Assembly (NCBI RefSeq): GCF_050947335.1
Contig: NC_134985.1
Location: forward strand, 22,869,190-22,933,189
Direction: 5' to 3'
Origin: Megachile rotundata
Taxonomy: Eukaryota > Arthropoda > Insecta > Hymenoptera > Megachilidae
Length of the DNA stretch: 64,000 nucleotides
Positions 25,066-39,001 of the stretch are shown here, piece after piece; positions within the stretch are counted from its first letter, which is position 1; each line of letters starts with the position of its first letter. The notes beneath the pieces are model-generated. The model saw nothing but the letters and a program-made list of their open reading frames with translations. It was not told the DNA's origin and did no database searches. The position numbers and the translations under genes were made by a program.

Positions 25066-28000
25066 GTCAAAAATTCTGTAAATTCACACGACAATCGAGG
25101 ATAAAATTCATTTTTAACATTTTCGGGCGGACTTCGGTTGGTTTTCGAAACGGAGAAGATTACGAGACGGAAAGCAAAAACAAACAGAAACCGTAGAAGA
25201 TCTTTCTTTTAACTTTATCGAAGACTGCCATCCATGTCTAGTTTCCGCACTCGCTATAGTGTATCGCTATAGTACGTTGCGATCTATTGCGAGGGAATTT
25301 TCGCGCGATAATCCATTCTGGCACGTCGCGAACATAGCGCACCGCGTGGGTGAAATGTCGAACGGTCCCAAACGGTTTCATCGCGATCGCTAGAACTTCC
25401 GTGACGTCCGACGGAACTGCAAATGTTTCTAGAAATTGTTTCTAGAAAGGAATAAATAGTAGGCACTCGCCGGAACTACGAATTAATTCGATTCCAGAAT
25501 GCGAAGCGCAATCTTTTGTTCGTGTCCAATAAAGTAAACTGTCAAACTTTAAAATTCGGAAATATCGAAATCCGCGCAAACTCGGTACGTTGACAATTGT
25601 ACCGCAGATTCCTTGTTTGTTTGTTCGTTCAATGTTTTTTTTCTCGCCTACAATAGACCATAGTAGTCGAAATAAAAATTGGAGAAACGAAGAAAGAAAG
25701 ATGGAGAAATGTGTAGGCCGTTTTGGATCTTCTCGAAAACTCATCAATAACGGAACACATTCTGCTCGGGACGTAACACATTTGGCAACAGGAATCGCTG
25801 AATACCTGTTTTATGCTATGAAGCGGGTGATATAGATTTGGCCAATGGTATTTAGAATGGTTGCCAACGTACGGGCACAGAGCACAAACTATATCCTCAC
25901 GCGACCCCTCGCATGTTCTCGATATGCGTAATTATAGAACTTCATTGACGAGTTGGCTCGTTACATTTTTAAACGTTCAACGCGAAAGGCTAAATTAACG
26001 TATACCGATAACGAATGAAAATGGACTTTACCATTTTCACGACCTAAACACATCTATCTTTATTAATTGCACATTATGAATTAGTCGTTGTTCAACGTAC
26101 GCCGAGTAACTAGAAGAGTCGATATAAAGTTTCCAACTCGAGAAAGGAACATTTGATCGAAAAAGCACAGTCGCGTATTTATGTACTTCGGAATTTCGAC
26201 TACTCCTTAAGTAGTAGGTAATTGAAAAGTTGATTAAATCGACTTAATAAAATACGCGAAACAACTATCTAACGCGATTGTAACTTGTCCGATTAAATAA
26301 CGTCGCTTTCTGGTATTTTGACAAACTCAGGACATTAAGTCGTCGCCGTTCGTAATTTTAGTAGCTTCTCTCAGGACAACGAGTATACGAAACAGCGTAC
26401 AGTTTACATTCCTTGACTGATTAATAATACGCCGTCTGTGCGTGAAATTGAATAAGCGAGCGTGCATTAATCAGCAGCTCGCGACCGAGTTACCGACTCC
26501 AAAACAATTTGCCGTTTTTCATGGGTCCTCTAGCGAAACTGACGTTCGTAGGTGGTCGAACAGCTGAGCAAAGACGTTCAAGTTGCAACGTCTTTTCGCT
26601 TCTCGCTAGATTCTAGATAGAAACGGCTCGTGGTCGGTGTCCGCGACTCTTAGTCCACGCGTCGCTCTCGAAAACAGCGATCCGATTCGTGTCGAACGAT
26701 CGATAATAGCTACGGTTGACCAGGAAAACGTTCCAATGCCAATGTTAAATGTCTGTAGCGCGAGCACGAAATTAGCTCTCGGGCATCGCAAGATCCCGTG
26801 AACGCGTCTTACTTCGGCCGAATCTTGCCAACAGGCTTTCCATTATCCGTTTCCTGTCGCAACTTTGAGTACGGCCGCTGGGTGTCGATAGAACCGAACG
26901 ATAAACGAGACGTGTCCATACGGACGTCGAGCAAATTGAAATTGGCCGGTCGGGTCGCGAAACCGACTATACACGCTGTTTCGGCGCCGACATTTACGTC
27001 TTGCGTTGCATGCGTTTCGCGAATCGCTTAGCCGGATTTATCCGCAACCTTGGGCATAAATGGCGCGATTTATCCCGCTTCGAATACGTGCTCGATCCTG
27101 TCGAAAATGTTCGCGTGCCCGGCTGGGCCGCAATTGGCAACGAGCGTTGCTTCGAAACCAGCGAAGAAAAGAATTCTCGTCGTAAACGAACGAGACCCTC
27201 TTTTCCCAACTCCCGTAATTAGGAAATTAGGAATTTTCGTAAAGACGCAGCGTGTTCGAAATCCTCGCACGAATAGCGAGAAGCTTGTTCGCTCGGTCGA
27301 GCATCGCAGGATTAGCTAGTCGAATATCTGGCAAATTCGAATCGAGCGAAAAGCAACGAACCGCGAAACTGTACGTATCCAGCTGGATTTCATAGTCGTT
27401 CATTAATTCCCGTTGACAGGCACAAAGCTGTTTACCCGAACAAACGCACCAACTGGAGCGGACGGTTTTCCAAAATGGCGCCAGCAAAAAAGGATGCGAC
27501 GAGGACGGTATTTCGTTTGGGTACCATCCAGGTCACGTTCTGTCCGGCGACGAGGGTGGAGAGGCAGAGCAGAAGAAGAGGGAGAAGAGCAGCGAGACCG
27601 CGAAGCGAACAGAAGCGAACAGAAGCGGTTGACAGAAGAAACGGAGTTAAAGAGGTTGGACCAGTCTCGTGTTGGGCTCATTAAGGGCTACAACGGTTGA
27701 AGAGGCTCGCTTCCTAGACGCGACGCCAACTCCACGCCAGGTGTCATCATATCTTGGCCGATCATCGTTTTTCATCCGTTACTCTCTTATACCGACCGCG
27801 TCCTCTAATCCACGTTATTAAGCGTGAATTTGATCCGTTATGTTCACCGGTGAATTACGAGCATCCTTAGCCACCGAGTTCGCGATCGCGATAAACTTCC
27901 GTTTCCAGATTATTTCAGGGATCAACCGTGGGAAATCCTAACTACGAGAAACGAATTTAGTTTGTCGCGCCAGAGCTATTTCCGTATTTCTATATCTATA

Positions 28001-30697
28001 TGATATTTCTACGGTGAAGTCTGAGAAAAAAAATTCCTTCGGCAGATGGAGCAGATTCTTTTTTCTCGAATCGACCTAGAGCTCAGGTTCTGTCCTGAAC
28101 TACGAAACCGTCGTGTCGAGAAACACGATGTTACTCTTCGACGAGGTGAAATCCCTTCGGATATTGACACGAACGTTGTCCGCCGATCACGGTTCATTGT
28201 ACAGCATCAAATTCACGTTAACGCTATGAATCAATGCCGGTTACAGCGATGCAACTACGCGAACGAACTAACGTATAATTCGACCGATCTAATTTAGTGA
28301 ATCATCCAACTCACTGACTCACTTGGCACGTCCGAGATGCATATTCTTTCCTGTTTGCAACCAACTGCCGCGTAGCTTCCGCGGAAGATATTCGAACCTT
28401 CCTGTCACCGAAGGTCGACCAATTTCGCCAACGAAACGAAAACACTCTACGCGAACACCGTACAATGTACTACTGCTAACATTTCGACAGCAACGAAACG
28501 CTCGAAAGGCTCAGGATGCGTCGCTGTTGCGTCCTTTGCGGTCCGATCAGCCACCATCTTTTTTCGTATTACGCGAACAGATCTTTCGTTTACATCGTTC
28601 GGTATTCGGAGCATCGTTTAAAATCGCATTTACGAGCGAGAGCGGGGCCCGTTTCCACGAGTTTCTAAGCTTGACTGCGATCAAACGTCAAGGTCAAAGT
28701 ACTAGATAATCACGAGGAAGAAAGTTTGAAAGTTCTCGGCAGAATCGAAATAATTCTATGTCGTTTTCTTTACAGAAGCGTTAAAGTGGCTGCCGATCGA
28801 TCCATCGAAACGCGGTAAAAATTGCCAGTTTACTCGCGAAAGGACCAATCGCGGGTCCTTATAGAAAGGGAAAGAAAGTATCGTAAATGAAACGAAGGAG
28901 ACCTCGGAGACGATGTTGATATACACCGTTGGCGATCCGTTTATTTTTATAGCAAAGCCAGGGTGAACGTTCCGCGGAATGTTTAGCTTTGCCGCAATAT
29001 CTCGCGTTCCGTATACACGTACACGCACGCGACTCGTGTACACCTATCCGTTCGCGTGTCCCACTATCGTTAACAACTTCCAATTTCATAACGGAAACGT
29101 GATCGCTCGTAACAGAATTCGCAATCGCGTCTAAGAGATGTCTAAAATCCTTTCGAGAGTAGCCCTTATTCCGATGGACTCTGGTTTTCGCTGTCGCGTG
29201 TACAAAATACATAGTAGAGAGGCCACGAACTTAGGAAAGAATCGATCTTTCGTCCGGTATAAATTTTCGCACACGGTGAGGACGGTTGTCCAGCTAAGAG
29301 AAAAGAGAGGGAAGGACACTATATTTACGCGTATACGAGAAGCTGAGTTTGGTAAGGTTGTCGGTCCATTAGCGATGTTTTGCGCGAGCAAAGTGCGTGC
29401 GAGCACAGCTGTTACCGCGTAAACCATGCGCACGGCTGCCAAAACCAACAGGCGGAGACTGTGTGCGCGCCGAACGCCGTACGCGACACGCTCACGGAGG
29501 GCTAACGAGGAAAAAAATATCGAAAAAACAAGAGATTATCTTCGATCTCGTTCGATAGAGGCGCGAACCGTGCCATCGCCTGTCTCGATCGTCAACGACT
29601 CTTTTCCCTTTCAATCTGCTCGCTGTTACGCGAGCGGATCGCTTGATCGAAGGCGGATCAATTTATGGTCGGATTGTTTGGAAACGATCGAACCATTTTT
29701 CTTCGCGAGCTCGAGGCGAAAAATCGATCTTCAACCCCCTTCTCTTTCGAATTGCATGGAATCGAAATCGAGGATCTTCTCCACCGGTAAGCGGGAATAC
29801 TACGCTAACGTAACTCTTTAGAAATTAAACAAACGTACTAGTTAAACGCGAGAATTAGTTTCGCCGTGCTCTTCCTACATTCTTCGTAGCTTCCACCCTA
29901 GATTCGAGATTCTTGTAAACTTCTTCTCGCAAATTTTTCTTAAGCAGAACATCGCAGCGATTTAACCGCTTTACACCCGAATATACCCGAATATCGAAAG
30001 AGGAAAAGAAAGAAGAAAGACAAGAATTCCGCGCATGAACGAAGTAATCGAAATCCTAGAAAACACCTTTGGTCTTTTCGATCCGTTTCAACGAAGCGTG
30101 AGTGGGATGCATCACGATTCTATTTTTGTAAGAAATCTATTAATACGCTATGCATTTTCCTGTTTCACGATTATGCTTCGTTGACGCGAGTTTTGCTCTA
30201 AGAATACCTCGACGAGACTCGTTTGCATTCGCAAAACCGACACCGCGAAACGAAAACAAAAGTGGCTTCGTTTTCAAAGGTCTCCATCGCGGAAAAGCCT
30301 ATTGGACCAGTCAGTAATCTACTCGAGTCGTTGCGCTTAACTTTGTTGGAGACACCTCGAGTCCATCTTTATTAACGTACCCTTCCTATTCTCTTCCTTC
30401 CACTCGATACGAACAGCTAATCCTTTAATCGATCTCGTCCAACTTGGCCTTATTTTCCAGAGCACGTTACGATAGGTAGTGACGACGCAACAGTAACCAG
30501 GATGACCCCTCGAAAGCAAAGATCTCGGCCAACGCGGCGACGGTGCGGGTCGCCTCCAATAATAAACTGGCTAGTATCGGAGCACCGGCGCTAGTAGAAA
30601 AGAATAAAAGAAGAGGTCGATGCGCGGTGACGGCTCGGGGCAGAGGCATGGGAAGGAAACGCGCGCAAAGGTTACACGTAATCGCGAGGTTGCGACG
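25066..30697. other. Gene-poor DNA
   Basis: No gene recognised. A frame from ATG 27475 (69 codons, highly basic) and neighbours are not convincing. Sequence at 27.74-27.88 kb and 26.40-26.48 kb has AT-rich motif-like blocks but nothing decisive. Confidence 0.45.
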
Positions 30698-30753
30698 TCG
30701 ACGCGACGCGACGCGACGCGACGCGACACGATGCGACGTAACGTAACGTAACG
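30698..30753. repeat. (GACGC)n followed by (GTAAC)n
   Basis: About five GACGC units pass through degenerate copies into three GTAAC units. Related GACGC runs occur at 51.76 kb and near 63.80 kb. Confidence 0.9.
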
Positions 30754-32328
30754 CGTACACGAGCCCCCACTCGTGAAAAGTCGTGAAAAGAAACGAGAGA
30801 TCGTTGGTAGGAGGTGCGTACGTGCAGGAAGGCGTCAACGCACACCGTGGTTCGGTCAAAAGGAATTCATAGGTGTGAGGGTGTCGCCGTTTGGAAAACG
30901 GCCAGAGCAAACGCTAAAGCAGCGGGAAGAACTGGTGCCCACGCATCCCGCATACCGTTCCGATAAATAATCCAACTAGCCATTCTTCGGAGCCGCGAGC
31001 TGCCAAAAATGATCGTCCAGCAAATCCTGCGAAGGTCGTGCATCAAGATACTTTGCCCCGAGCGTCCGATCGGGTTCGATCCGATGCTCCAAACGTTTCA
31101 CCTGCTTTCTGCCACGCGTAAATAACGAGAGGATCCCGACGATTTAATATTCGCAAATTATTACGCGATCTAATATCGTTAATTATTAAAAATCATTGTG
31201 CGTTCACCACGGCACTACACTAAACATCAGCATTTCCGTATGCATATGTCGTTGAAAGGGTTGCCGTATCGGAGAAGGGTGTAATTTTTCTGGTCTAATT
31301 AATTTCTATGCTATCCACGCTTGTACGCTCGTCACGCGAAACCTTTTTCGGACACGGTGACGTTACGGTTTAGTAGAGATTGGCCTTTAGAAACGTGTCA
31401 CTGTTTATTCGTTGTTACGTTAAATACCGACTTCTGACATTTTCACCGTGTCTACGAAAGCAATAACAAGAATAGAAACTATAGGAATAGAACGAAATAA
31501 AATAGCGAGTAACCGATGGATAAGCGATTTACAAACTGGCTCGGAACGAACCCAACAGTTACGGAACGAGGATCAAACTATCACGAAATAACTTATCGTT
31601 AAATACATTCTTACCACCGGCTATAGTAGAAGTCGAAACGAAGAAACTTCGGAAAATGTACGCGGTATCGAAGTTGCGTTGCTTGTACACGGACGCGTTC
31701 TAAATCGACCGATCGAGTAAGATGAAATTCTTGAAGGTAACTTAGTAGTAGCTTGGAAAGGTCAAAACCTCGGACAGCTATTGTCTGGATTACCGGAATG
31801 TATCTCATCGGGGGAGTCAGGTTTAAAATTAGATTCTGTTTTCCATCGACAGCTGTTGGGTTCCGAGTTTACGAGCCATTCGCGAACCTACGAATCACTT
31901 TTAATACCACACCCCCTGAATCGAAGGATTCGCGGAGATTTTCTTCCAGTTTTCCGACGACGGAACTAAACTCGACCAACTCGAATTTTCGTTCGAACAA
32001 TGCGAGTTAAGCATCGACGAATATTTTCCGAGAACAACCAAAAAAATACTATATACCTCTGGTAAAAAAAGCTCTAGTAGGAAAAAGAAATTATCGCGCG
32101 AAAATGCTGATTCGTTGAAAATGTCGTAGAAATTGGTGTAACGATGAAAACGAAAAATTCGGGAAAAATGAATGCGAACGGTAAAAAAAACTCGGGATAA
32201 GGATCACAACGTCTCGATATCAGAGGGGACGATTTTAGAGGAAAATTTATAGATCGACGATGTTCTTCGTGTCTCTCGATCGTTCTCGATCATCGCCACC
32301 CACTCGATCTTATAACGATCATGGCCTT
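30754..32328. other. Gene-poor DNA
   Basis: No gene seen. AT-rich stretch with TTAATTATTAAAAATC near 31.18 kb is a possible regulatory block. Confidence 0.45.
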
Positions 32329-32381
32329 GAGGAAGAGAGAGGAAAGGGAGAGAAGAGAGAGGAAAGAGAAAAAAAGAAAAC
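32329..32381. repeat. Purine tract (GA-rich)
   Basis: Imperfect GAGAGAGGAAAG units, all purine on the plus strand. May bind GAGA-type factors. Confidence 0.8.
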
Positions 32382-35300
32382 AAAGACCGAAATAATTCGA
32401 GACTTACGTAACGAGGAATAAAAGAGCACGGAAATAAAGGCGGTGTAAGACCAGAACACGATATTTCACTGTCCTACGGTAAACTTTCTTCTTTGAAGAA
32501 CGCGCGCGCGAGATCTCGTAAAATAAAAATAAAAAAAGAAGAAATTTCCGAATCGACGATCCGGGCATTAGATCGAAAGCCTCGAACATCTGGCGATGAC
32601 ATTTTTCGACACCGAAATCTCTTCCCCTCTGCTCCTCTCTCCTTCGCGCGATGTGTTTGTCAAAATTCCGTAATATAGTGGTGCATTAAATCCTACGTCT
32701 CCGATGATATAACGTTCGCGTCCCCTTTCGGATCCAAAACACCCTCGTATTAATAAACGTTGATGCATCGTATCAAGAACCCGCCACGTAACTCTCGTTT
32801 TTATAGCTGTCGTAACGTCGACTCGTGTCTTTGTTATAGAATTAAAATCGTGACCAATGCGAATACGTAACGGTAAATTTACGCCCGTTACTTTTCACGA
32901 ATTACGCAGGGACGAAACATTTTTCGATACGAACAGCTAATTTCGTAACTTCGTAATTTCGATTAAACGATATTCCTCTGATTTAACAAGATCGTCGAAT
33001 CTATCGTCGCCGACGAATTCGGAAAGAAACGAATTAAACGAAAGGAAGAAGAACGTAAGGTGGCCGCTAAAATTGCATCGATATTTTGAAATAAAACATT
33101 TCAAAGGAAAGAATTAACGTTCGATATCCTCGAAGAACAGTGCCCCCTAACGTCAAAGATTGTTGATTTATGAAGAAAGTAATTAAAAGGGGCGGACGTT
33201 CTCTAACGAGCGAAGAAGCTTCTCGAAGGACGAAGGAACAGATTCCTCGTAATAATCGACTCATCCTTACGTTCATACATCACCGCGTGCCTGTCGGATC
33301 ACGAAGCTCAACCGTATGTTCGAAGACTTTGAGTCGAGTCCCCGTTATCGACTCGACTTTGCAATATACATATGCACATATATGTGTGTATTGTATAATT
33401 TCCCGTATAATTAGTCCCGCGAAAGTCTACACAGAAATACTTGGACGAACTGGGTTTCCTCTTGGACGGCGACCTACGTAGGTATTCGCGAACATGTTCG
33501 AGTTGCTCTTTAAGTAAACAAACGATTCTTGGTATGGTTCCGACCTTTTCGAACGAAGAATTTCGTTCGAAACGAGGCCGTTTTTTGTTAGATCATCCTA
33601 CCTTCGAGATCGAGATCGATTTAACTCGATCGAAACGTCGCGGGGATCGTCGATACGATCAAAGTTACGAATTCAATTTTCTACAACGATATAGAAACAA
33701 AGGAGAAAAATTATATGAAAAAAGATACGAGTATTACCGTGTGCCGCGTAAAGCACGAATGTTTCTACTACGACGATCGACGGAGTCAACGTATCCTTTC
33801 CGTGACGATTGCGCACTACTCGTTCGCGCGTAGATCAGTCGTAATCGTTCGGCGACGTTAGAACGGACCACGTAGAAAGGATTACTCGATTGTACGTTTC
33901 GTACTTCGGTTGTCCCAGAACTCGAGAATTTCGTATCGCGAATAGCGGTGGATAACCAACTTCGTGCAGAACTGTTCGCGAAAATATGTTTACGAGACTG
34001 TCATAGATCAAGCATATACCGCGTATATCGAATGGAACGTAGGATCGGCCTCGTATTTATAAATTCTGTTTAAGAATTCTCGACGCAGACGGTACCGAGT
34101 TCGCTTAACGGAAACGTAAGATACGGCGCCGAGAGAGAGAGCAAATCTTTTTTTTCGCTTTTCTTTTTTTTTAATCACGGCCATCTGGTCGAAACACGCT
34201 CTGACGTTTTGAAAAACAAAAAGAGATACGGCAGCAAAACGACCGACTGGGAAGAAGAAAAAAGTAGGCCAATCTCCGAAGTGATCGTTACCATCCTGGA
34301 ATGTTTCGCTGTTTGCATAGGCGATCGATTGGCAGAGAAATTCAAACAAACCGACTCGTGCTAACATATTGACATTAAACTTCGTTCCGCGCGAATCATC
34401 TTTTTTTTCGCGGAAAATCTTTTATACCATTTTCTTCCAACGTCTTTTCGCGTCCTCGCCTCGACGACGAATGCGCGAATGTTCAACAAACATCAGAGGT
34501 ATGGCATTACGGACGGTAGACATATATAATTCGAGCATGCAATTGTAATCGAAGCATCCTAGATTGCACGTATATCGCATACGGTAACGAGTACGATCGG
34601 GTGTTTTCGAGAAAGGAGAAGCGAAGAGGAGCTAAAAAGATTGAAAAATGGAGGTAAATAGCGTAGAACGGATAAAGGAAAGGGGCAAAAGAAGGCACGA
34701 ATCCAGGTGGATAAGGGGCGCCTCTATTCGCAGATAAGAGGGTGAATAACCGAGGATAAAAATACTGACGGTTTGGAGCGCGAAAGGCGAGAGGCGAGAG
34801 GCGAGAGACGAGAAAGAAGCAGGAAGGAGCGGAGAGGGTGAGGAAGAAGCCGAAGGAGAGGGGAGGAGGTAGTTGGACGTAGTTGCCATCTGATCGGAAT
34901 GCGCTATGCGCATTCGCCTTGGTCTGCCTCAAGCTTCGTCCAAGTGTTCGGCCACAGACGCGGAATAAATGACCACCTCTTTCTCTAATTGAATCTGACT
35001 TTTTCCCGAAAATCGCTGCACGTTATCGATTAAACACGAACTAATCGTACGTCGATACCCGATTCTTCCGCGCGAACCCCAAGTATGCTCGCGTGCTCTT
35101 CTCGAGCATGCCCCCGATACGCGACAATGTTGGCTAACAGTTGTTTCGAATAAAACGAGTAAATAAACGTGGACGATTGTTTATTTTCGCAACTACCTAC
35201 CTCTTTTCGTCGATTGTACACCGATAAAATAACATCGATTCGCTGAAAGAAAAAAAATACGCGAACGATAAGGCTTCTTTTCGAGACGAATCGAAGCTGT

Positions 35301-35939
35301 GCTTCAGAAACAGCTGATTTCTGCTCCATGACACGCGATCACATCTCCATCGATTTATTCACGGTCGTACGAAATTTCGTTATCGTGAAATTTCAAAACT
35401 CGACTTAAATAATTTGCTCCTCGCCAACTGTCTTCGGTGGTCAAGGTCAACACTCTTCGTGGATTTCGTTAAGATCGAATTCATTCTTTTCGTATCGAGT
35501 CGTACGATATATTGTACATAAATTATTGTAACCGATGTTTTTCTTCTTTTCTAATTTCATTTTTTTTTTTTTACGAAAAAAAAGACGGTAAAAGAACGAA
35601 AACTAAAGTCTAATAACGTTTCGTTTAAGTTAAAACATTTTGCAACTATTCGTCGGACCATGTATCGTCGGGAAACGTTTGACGCGCGACCACCATTGTC
35701 ACGCGCGTTCGAACACACGCACACACACAAGGACGGACAGGTTAATTAAAAGTTAAAGAGTCGAGTTAGAAATACGGAAAAGAGCATAAAACGATTTTAT
35801 TAACGGTTAGTCGTAATTAGAACGGAGTCAAATTGTTTCCATGCGCAAGCGAAGAAAGTCTCACACCCTTTCCGGCCAAGTGGCTGCCGTACCGTCACAG
35901 TGTTTACAGCGCTTCGCCCTCGGCTCAGGCATTCTGCGG
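32382..35939. other. Gene-poor DNA
   Basis: No gene recognised. Holds the imperfect ATATACATATG repeat at 33.36 kb, GAGAGGC repeats near 34.79-34.81 kb and a T12 run followed by A8 near 35.56-35.58 kb. Confidence 0.45.
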
Positions 35940-35953
35940 TGACCTCGTGACCT
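35940..35953 (-). promoter_or_regulatory. Nuclear-receptor direct repeat (DR2)
   Basis: TGACCT-CG-TGACCT on the plus strand, that is two perfect AGGTCA half-sites in direct orientation with a 2-bp spacer on the minus strand. Perfect half-sites at receptor spacing are a recognised element for nuclear-receptor dimers. The surrounding 35.85-36.05 kb is GC-rich. Confidence 0.45.
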
Positions 35954-36120
35954 CACCGATATTCCATCGTCGGTTCCTGCACTATACGCACGCACCGATG
36001 CAGCCACGCACGTGCACGCCACAGGGAGCTGCACGCGTGCAAACGATCACGATAGATGGAGAGGGGAAAAAAGAAAAGAGAAAAATACGCGCTGCACGCG
36101 CTCTTCTCAAACACGCCCCT

Positions 36121-36155
36121 CTTCTGCCTCTTCTTTTCTTTGTTCTTCTTCTTTT

Positions 36156-36220
<65 letters not shown>

Positions 36221-36229
36221 TTCTTCTTC
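36121..36229. repeat. (CTT)n microsatellite
   Basis: About 109 bp of CTT/TTC units with a few CCT interruptions. It generates false poly-Ser, poly-Glu, poly-Arg and poly-Leu frames. Confidence 0.97.
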
Positions 36230-38006
36230 GCCCTCGTCGTCTTCTACTTGACTCGGTCGGAGTAGAAGCCACCGTTTCGTCGACAGACGCATCGGCCTCT
36301 CTTCAAAGTTTTGCTCGCGTCACTGGCCCGACATAACTCGACCAATCGGTTGTCAAACTACGACAGCCGAAACGATCTGGACACGCGGCCCAGCGGATTA
36401 CACGCACTGCCCAGTTCGATCATTGGCGCTCGTGGTCACGGATCAACGAGAATCGCGGATAACGTCGATCACCGACAAGCCCCCGACATCACCGGAAATC
36501 CATCGATCCGTCGCTGACGTGTTCATCTCGAACAAGGCACCAGCGAAGTTACAAAGATGATCCTGCGCCTCGGTAGACGCCGCGATCGCGATGATCACCG
36601 AGTCGACGCGCGGAATTCTAACCATTCGGAATTGCGATCTCGAACAACGGTTTTGCAAAGATTCTCGATCTCTATCTCGATCGAGGTCTATCGATATCAT
36701 CGAACTCGATTTTATCGAGTATACATCGAACTCCAACTATGCACAGTTATCGTCTCGAACAACGCTTTCGAATACGCGTTTTATTAGCGATTAATAGTGC
36801 GCGCGTACTTCCAATTCTCGGATTTCGATTCGCCTCGCGGAGGAGGATAACGTTCACTGAATAATCATAGCGATTAAGTATCGAAAAAGGATGCACTCTT
36901 AAATAACTACTAACTAATCACCGAAAGACACAATCGCCGTGATAACGAACACTAATGCTCCATCGAAGAGTAGCGAATGCCGGTCTTCCAAAGATGCACT
37001 GTTTCGAACCCTCGAAGCGCTATATTTTCAAACATAAGTCTCGAGTTGAGCGAATAACAGTATGATCCCGGTCGATAGTCGAATCGTGTCACAGAACGAT
37101 ACACTTAACGCTCCAAGCACTTTCGGATAAGAAAGAATCGTGCGCGTCTTCCTTCGCGATCGATCGCGCGAATGCTGCCGGTTAAAGGAACATTAATATC
37201 CATTTAGACAGTTCGATGTAAACTGTTTCGATAATCTCATTTAACTGGAGAAATTCGACGATAAACAATATCGATAAGGAACTTTAACTGTCCACTGCAA
37301 GGTTGCAACGTCGAAAGCCACTAGCAAATTAATAGTTTTCCTTAACGTTGCGTTGTCGTTAAACTATGAAAATTTCGCTACGAAGACCTCTCTAACGACG
37401 AAGCATTCGACTCGAGATACCGAAAAATATCTCCTCTAAAGTTGTACGATTCCTTTGCTAACGGTCCAATATTTATACACGATCCACGTTAAAAGAGAGA
37501 AATTTTCTCTCGATAACCGTGCGTTTATCGAACGCGTAGAACCGTTGACGCAAAATGATTTGGAAAGGTGAATGAAAAGAGCAGAATCTCGTGGTTCCAC
37601 GATCAACGATCGTTTATAAACAGCGTCCAGATAGGTTTGGAACTGTTCGACGACTTCTGTCGAAGGAATGCAATCGGGTCTCGCTCCAGGAATGATACGT
37701 TCAGCTTCGTTTTCGCGAGGCATTACCAAACACTTTGTCTTCTATATTCGCTCCGATCGTTTAAATACGGTATACGATATCTACGATTAATCACACGTCA
37801 CTCCGAACAACGATATCCACTAGAAACTTTTTACCGCTTCTTTCGATTTCGCGCACGAATTTTCGACTTTTCCGATAATCGAATTCTTTATCGGAACGTT
37901 ATTCGCTCGTTCGATCCACCGCGGCTGCCGACAACGAGGACGACTCGAAGTTACGTCGGTCGATAGCGAATAGCTCGATTCCTCGAAGCGACGACTGTCC
38001 CCGAAA
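36230..38006. other. Gene-poor DNA
   Basis: No gene recognised; chance frames of up to 132 codons (plus 37568-37966) have no domain. Confidence 0.45.
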
Positions 38007-38038
38007 TATATAAAGAGATTCGCGCGAACGAGTCAGAC
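38007..38038 (+). promoter_or_regulatory. TATA-Inr core promoter candidate
   Basis: TATATAAA at 38007-38014 and an initiator-like GTCAGAC with A at 38035, so the TATA box starts at -28, within the usual range. A GC-rich stretch follows (38.2-38.4 kb), then three small plus ORFs. Best promoter pair in the gene-poor part. Confidence 0.4.
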
Positions 38039-38122
38039 GGTTTGTTCGGCTGAGTCGTTGTCGAGCAATCCTAAACAGTTCGACCGATCAAGTCCCGTGA
38101 TCGGTTGTTCGCATCGTTTCCC

Positions 38123-38251
38123 ATGAAAATCAGAGAAGGTCGTCGACGCGAAATCGAGGAAATTGGAGTATACCGCGATAACGTGGGATACGTGTTTGGA
38201 TCGTTCGGGTGTGTTCACATCGCGAGGTGGAGGGTGTCTAGGTCGCCGTAG
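38123..38251 (+). other. Short ORF just after the TATA-Inr pair
   Basis: A 42-codon frame from the first ATG after the candidate start (MKIREGRRREIEEIG...), ending at TAG near 38250. Highly charged, no known domain. Could be an upstream ORF or chance. Confidence 0.12.
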
Positions 38252-38613
38252 CGCCTCGCAGCCATGTCACACACGCACTGACGGACGCTCGACGCCGGGA
38301 CGCCGTGTTCGGCCGGACTCGGTCCACCCTCTCGGCAAGCGTCGGGACGCCTGGCTACGGGCCAACGTGCTAACAGTCTAACTCTCCGAAACGCCGCGAC
38401 GAGGCGCTACCGATAACGCGACTATATCTAGAATTTTATGCCTTTTCCCTCGATCGAACCCTCCGATTCGTATCAGCTGTTTAGTAACGACGATTATCGA
38501 AATTAATCGAATGCCTTTCGGTAGCAAAGTATTTCCCGAGGGAAATACGTAACTTTCGCAAGGTCGTTTAGCGCTTATGATACGTAAAAATCTCGAATCG
38601 ATTTGGCAAGTTA

Positions 38614-38847
38614 ATGTACGTTTCCGGCGAAGAAGAGATTATTTGGTGTCTCGTGTGCAACGACGTAATCGAAACACTTTTTTCCGACGTTACTCGTTAC
38701 GAGCTACGCAGCCTGTTTAAACGGAAAGACACGGGGAAAGCTGTTACTAGCGACAAGAAGAGAAGTTTTATCGCTCGGCTACGAAATAAACGAGCGAACG
38801 TAACCGTGGCACACGGGGAGGAAAAAAAGAACACTGCGAGAAAGTAA
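38614..38847 (+). CDS. Hypothetical ORF, 77 aa, low confidence
   Basis: Begins at an ATG in AGTTAATGTACG. The N-terminal half is acidic and hydrophobic with a CLVC pair at about 13-16, the C-terminal half is rich in Lys and Arg. No family recognised. It is the first of three same-strand ORFs within 940 bp downstream of a TATA-Inr pair. Chance ORFs of this size are common in the window, so the only support is arrangement and amino-acid make-up. Confidence 0.13.
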   Translation: MYVSGEEEIIWCLVCNDVIETLFSDVTRYELRSLFKRKDTGKAVTSDKKRSFIARLRNKRANVTVAHGEEKKNTARK

Positions 38848-39001
38848 CGAAAGTACGTTTTATTGAGTTCTGGGTGGCTGGCGACCATGCAACAACGTAC
38901 CTTACAAGTTCATAAATTTCAAAGTTTTCCTCGTGGTCGTGGGGTCCTGCTCGTGGTCGTAGTCGTTCTGGCTGGCAGTGTCGAAAACGATCCTTCCCAT
39001 G

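Noticed and set aside
36012..36292. Poly-Ser, poly-Glu and poly-Arg ORFs
   Set aside because: All come from the (CTT)n microsatellite read in different frames.
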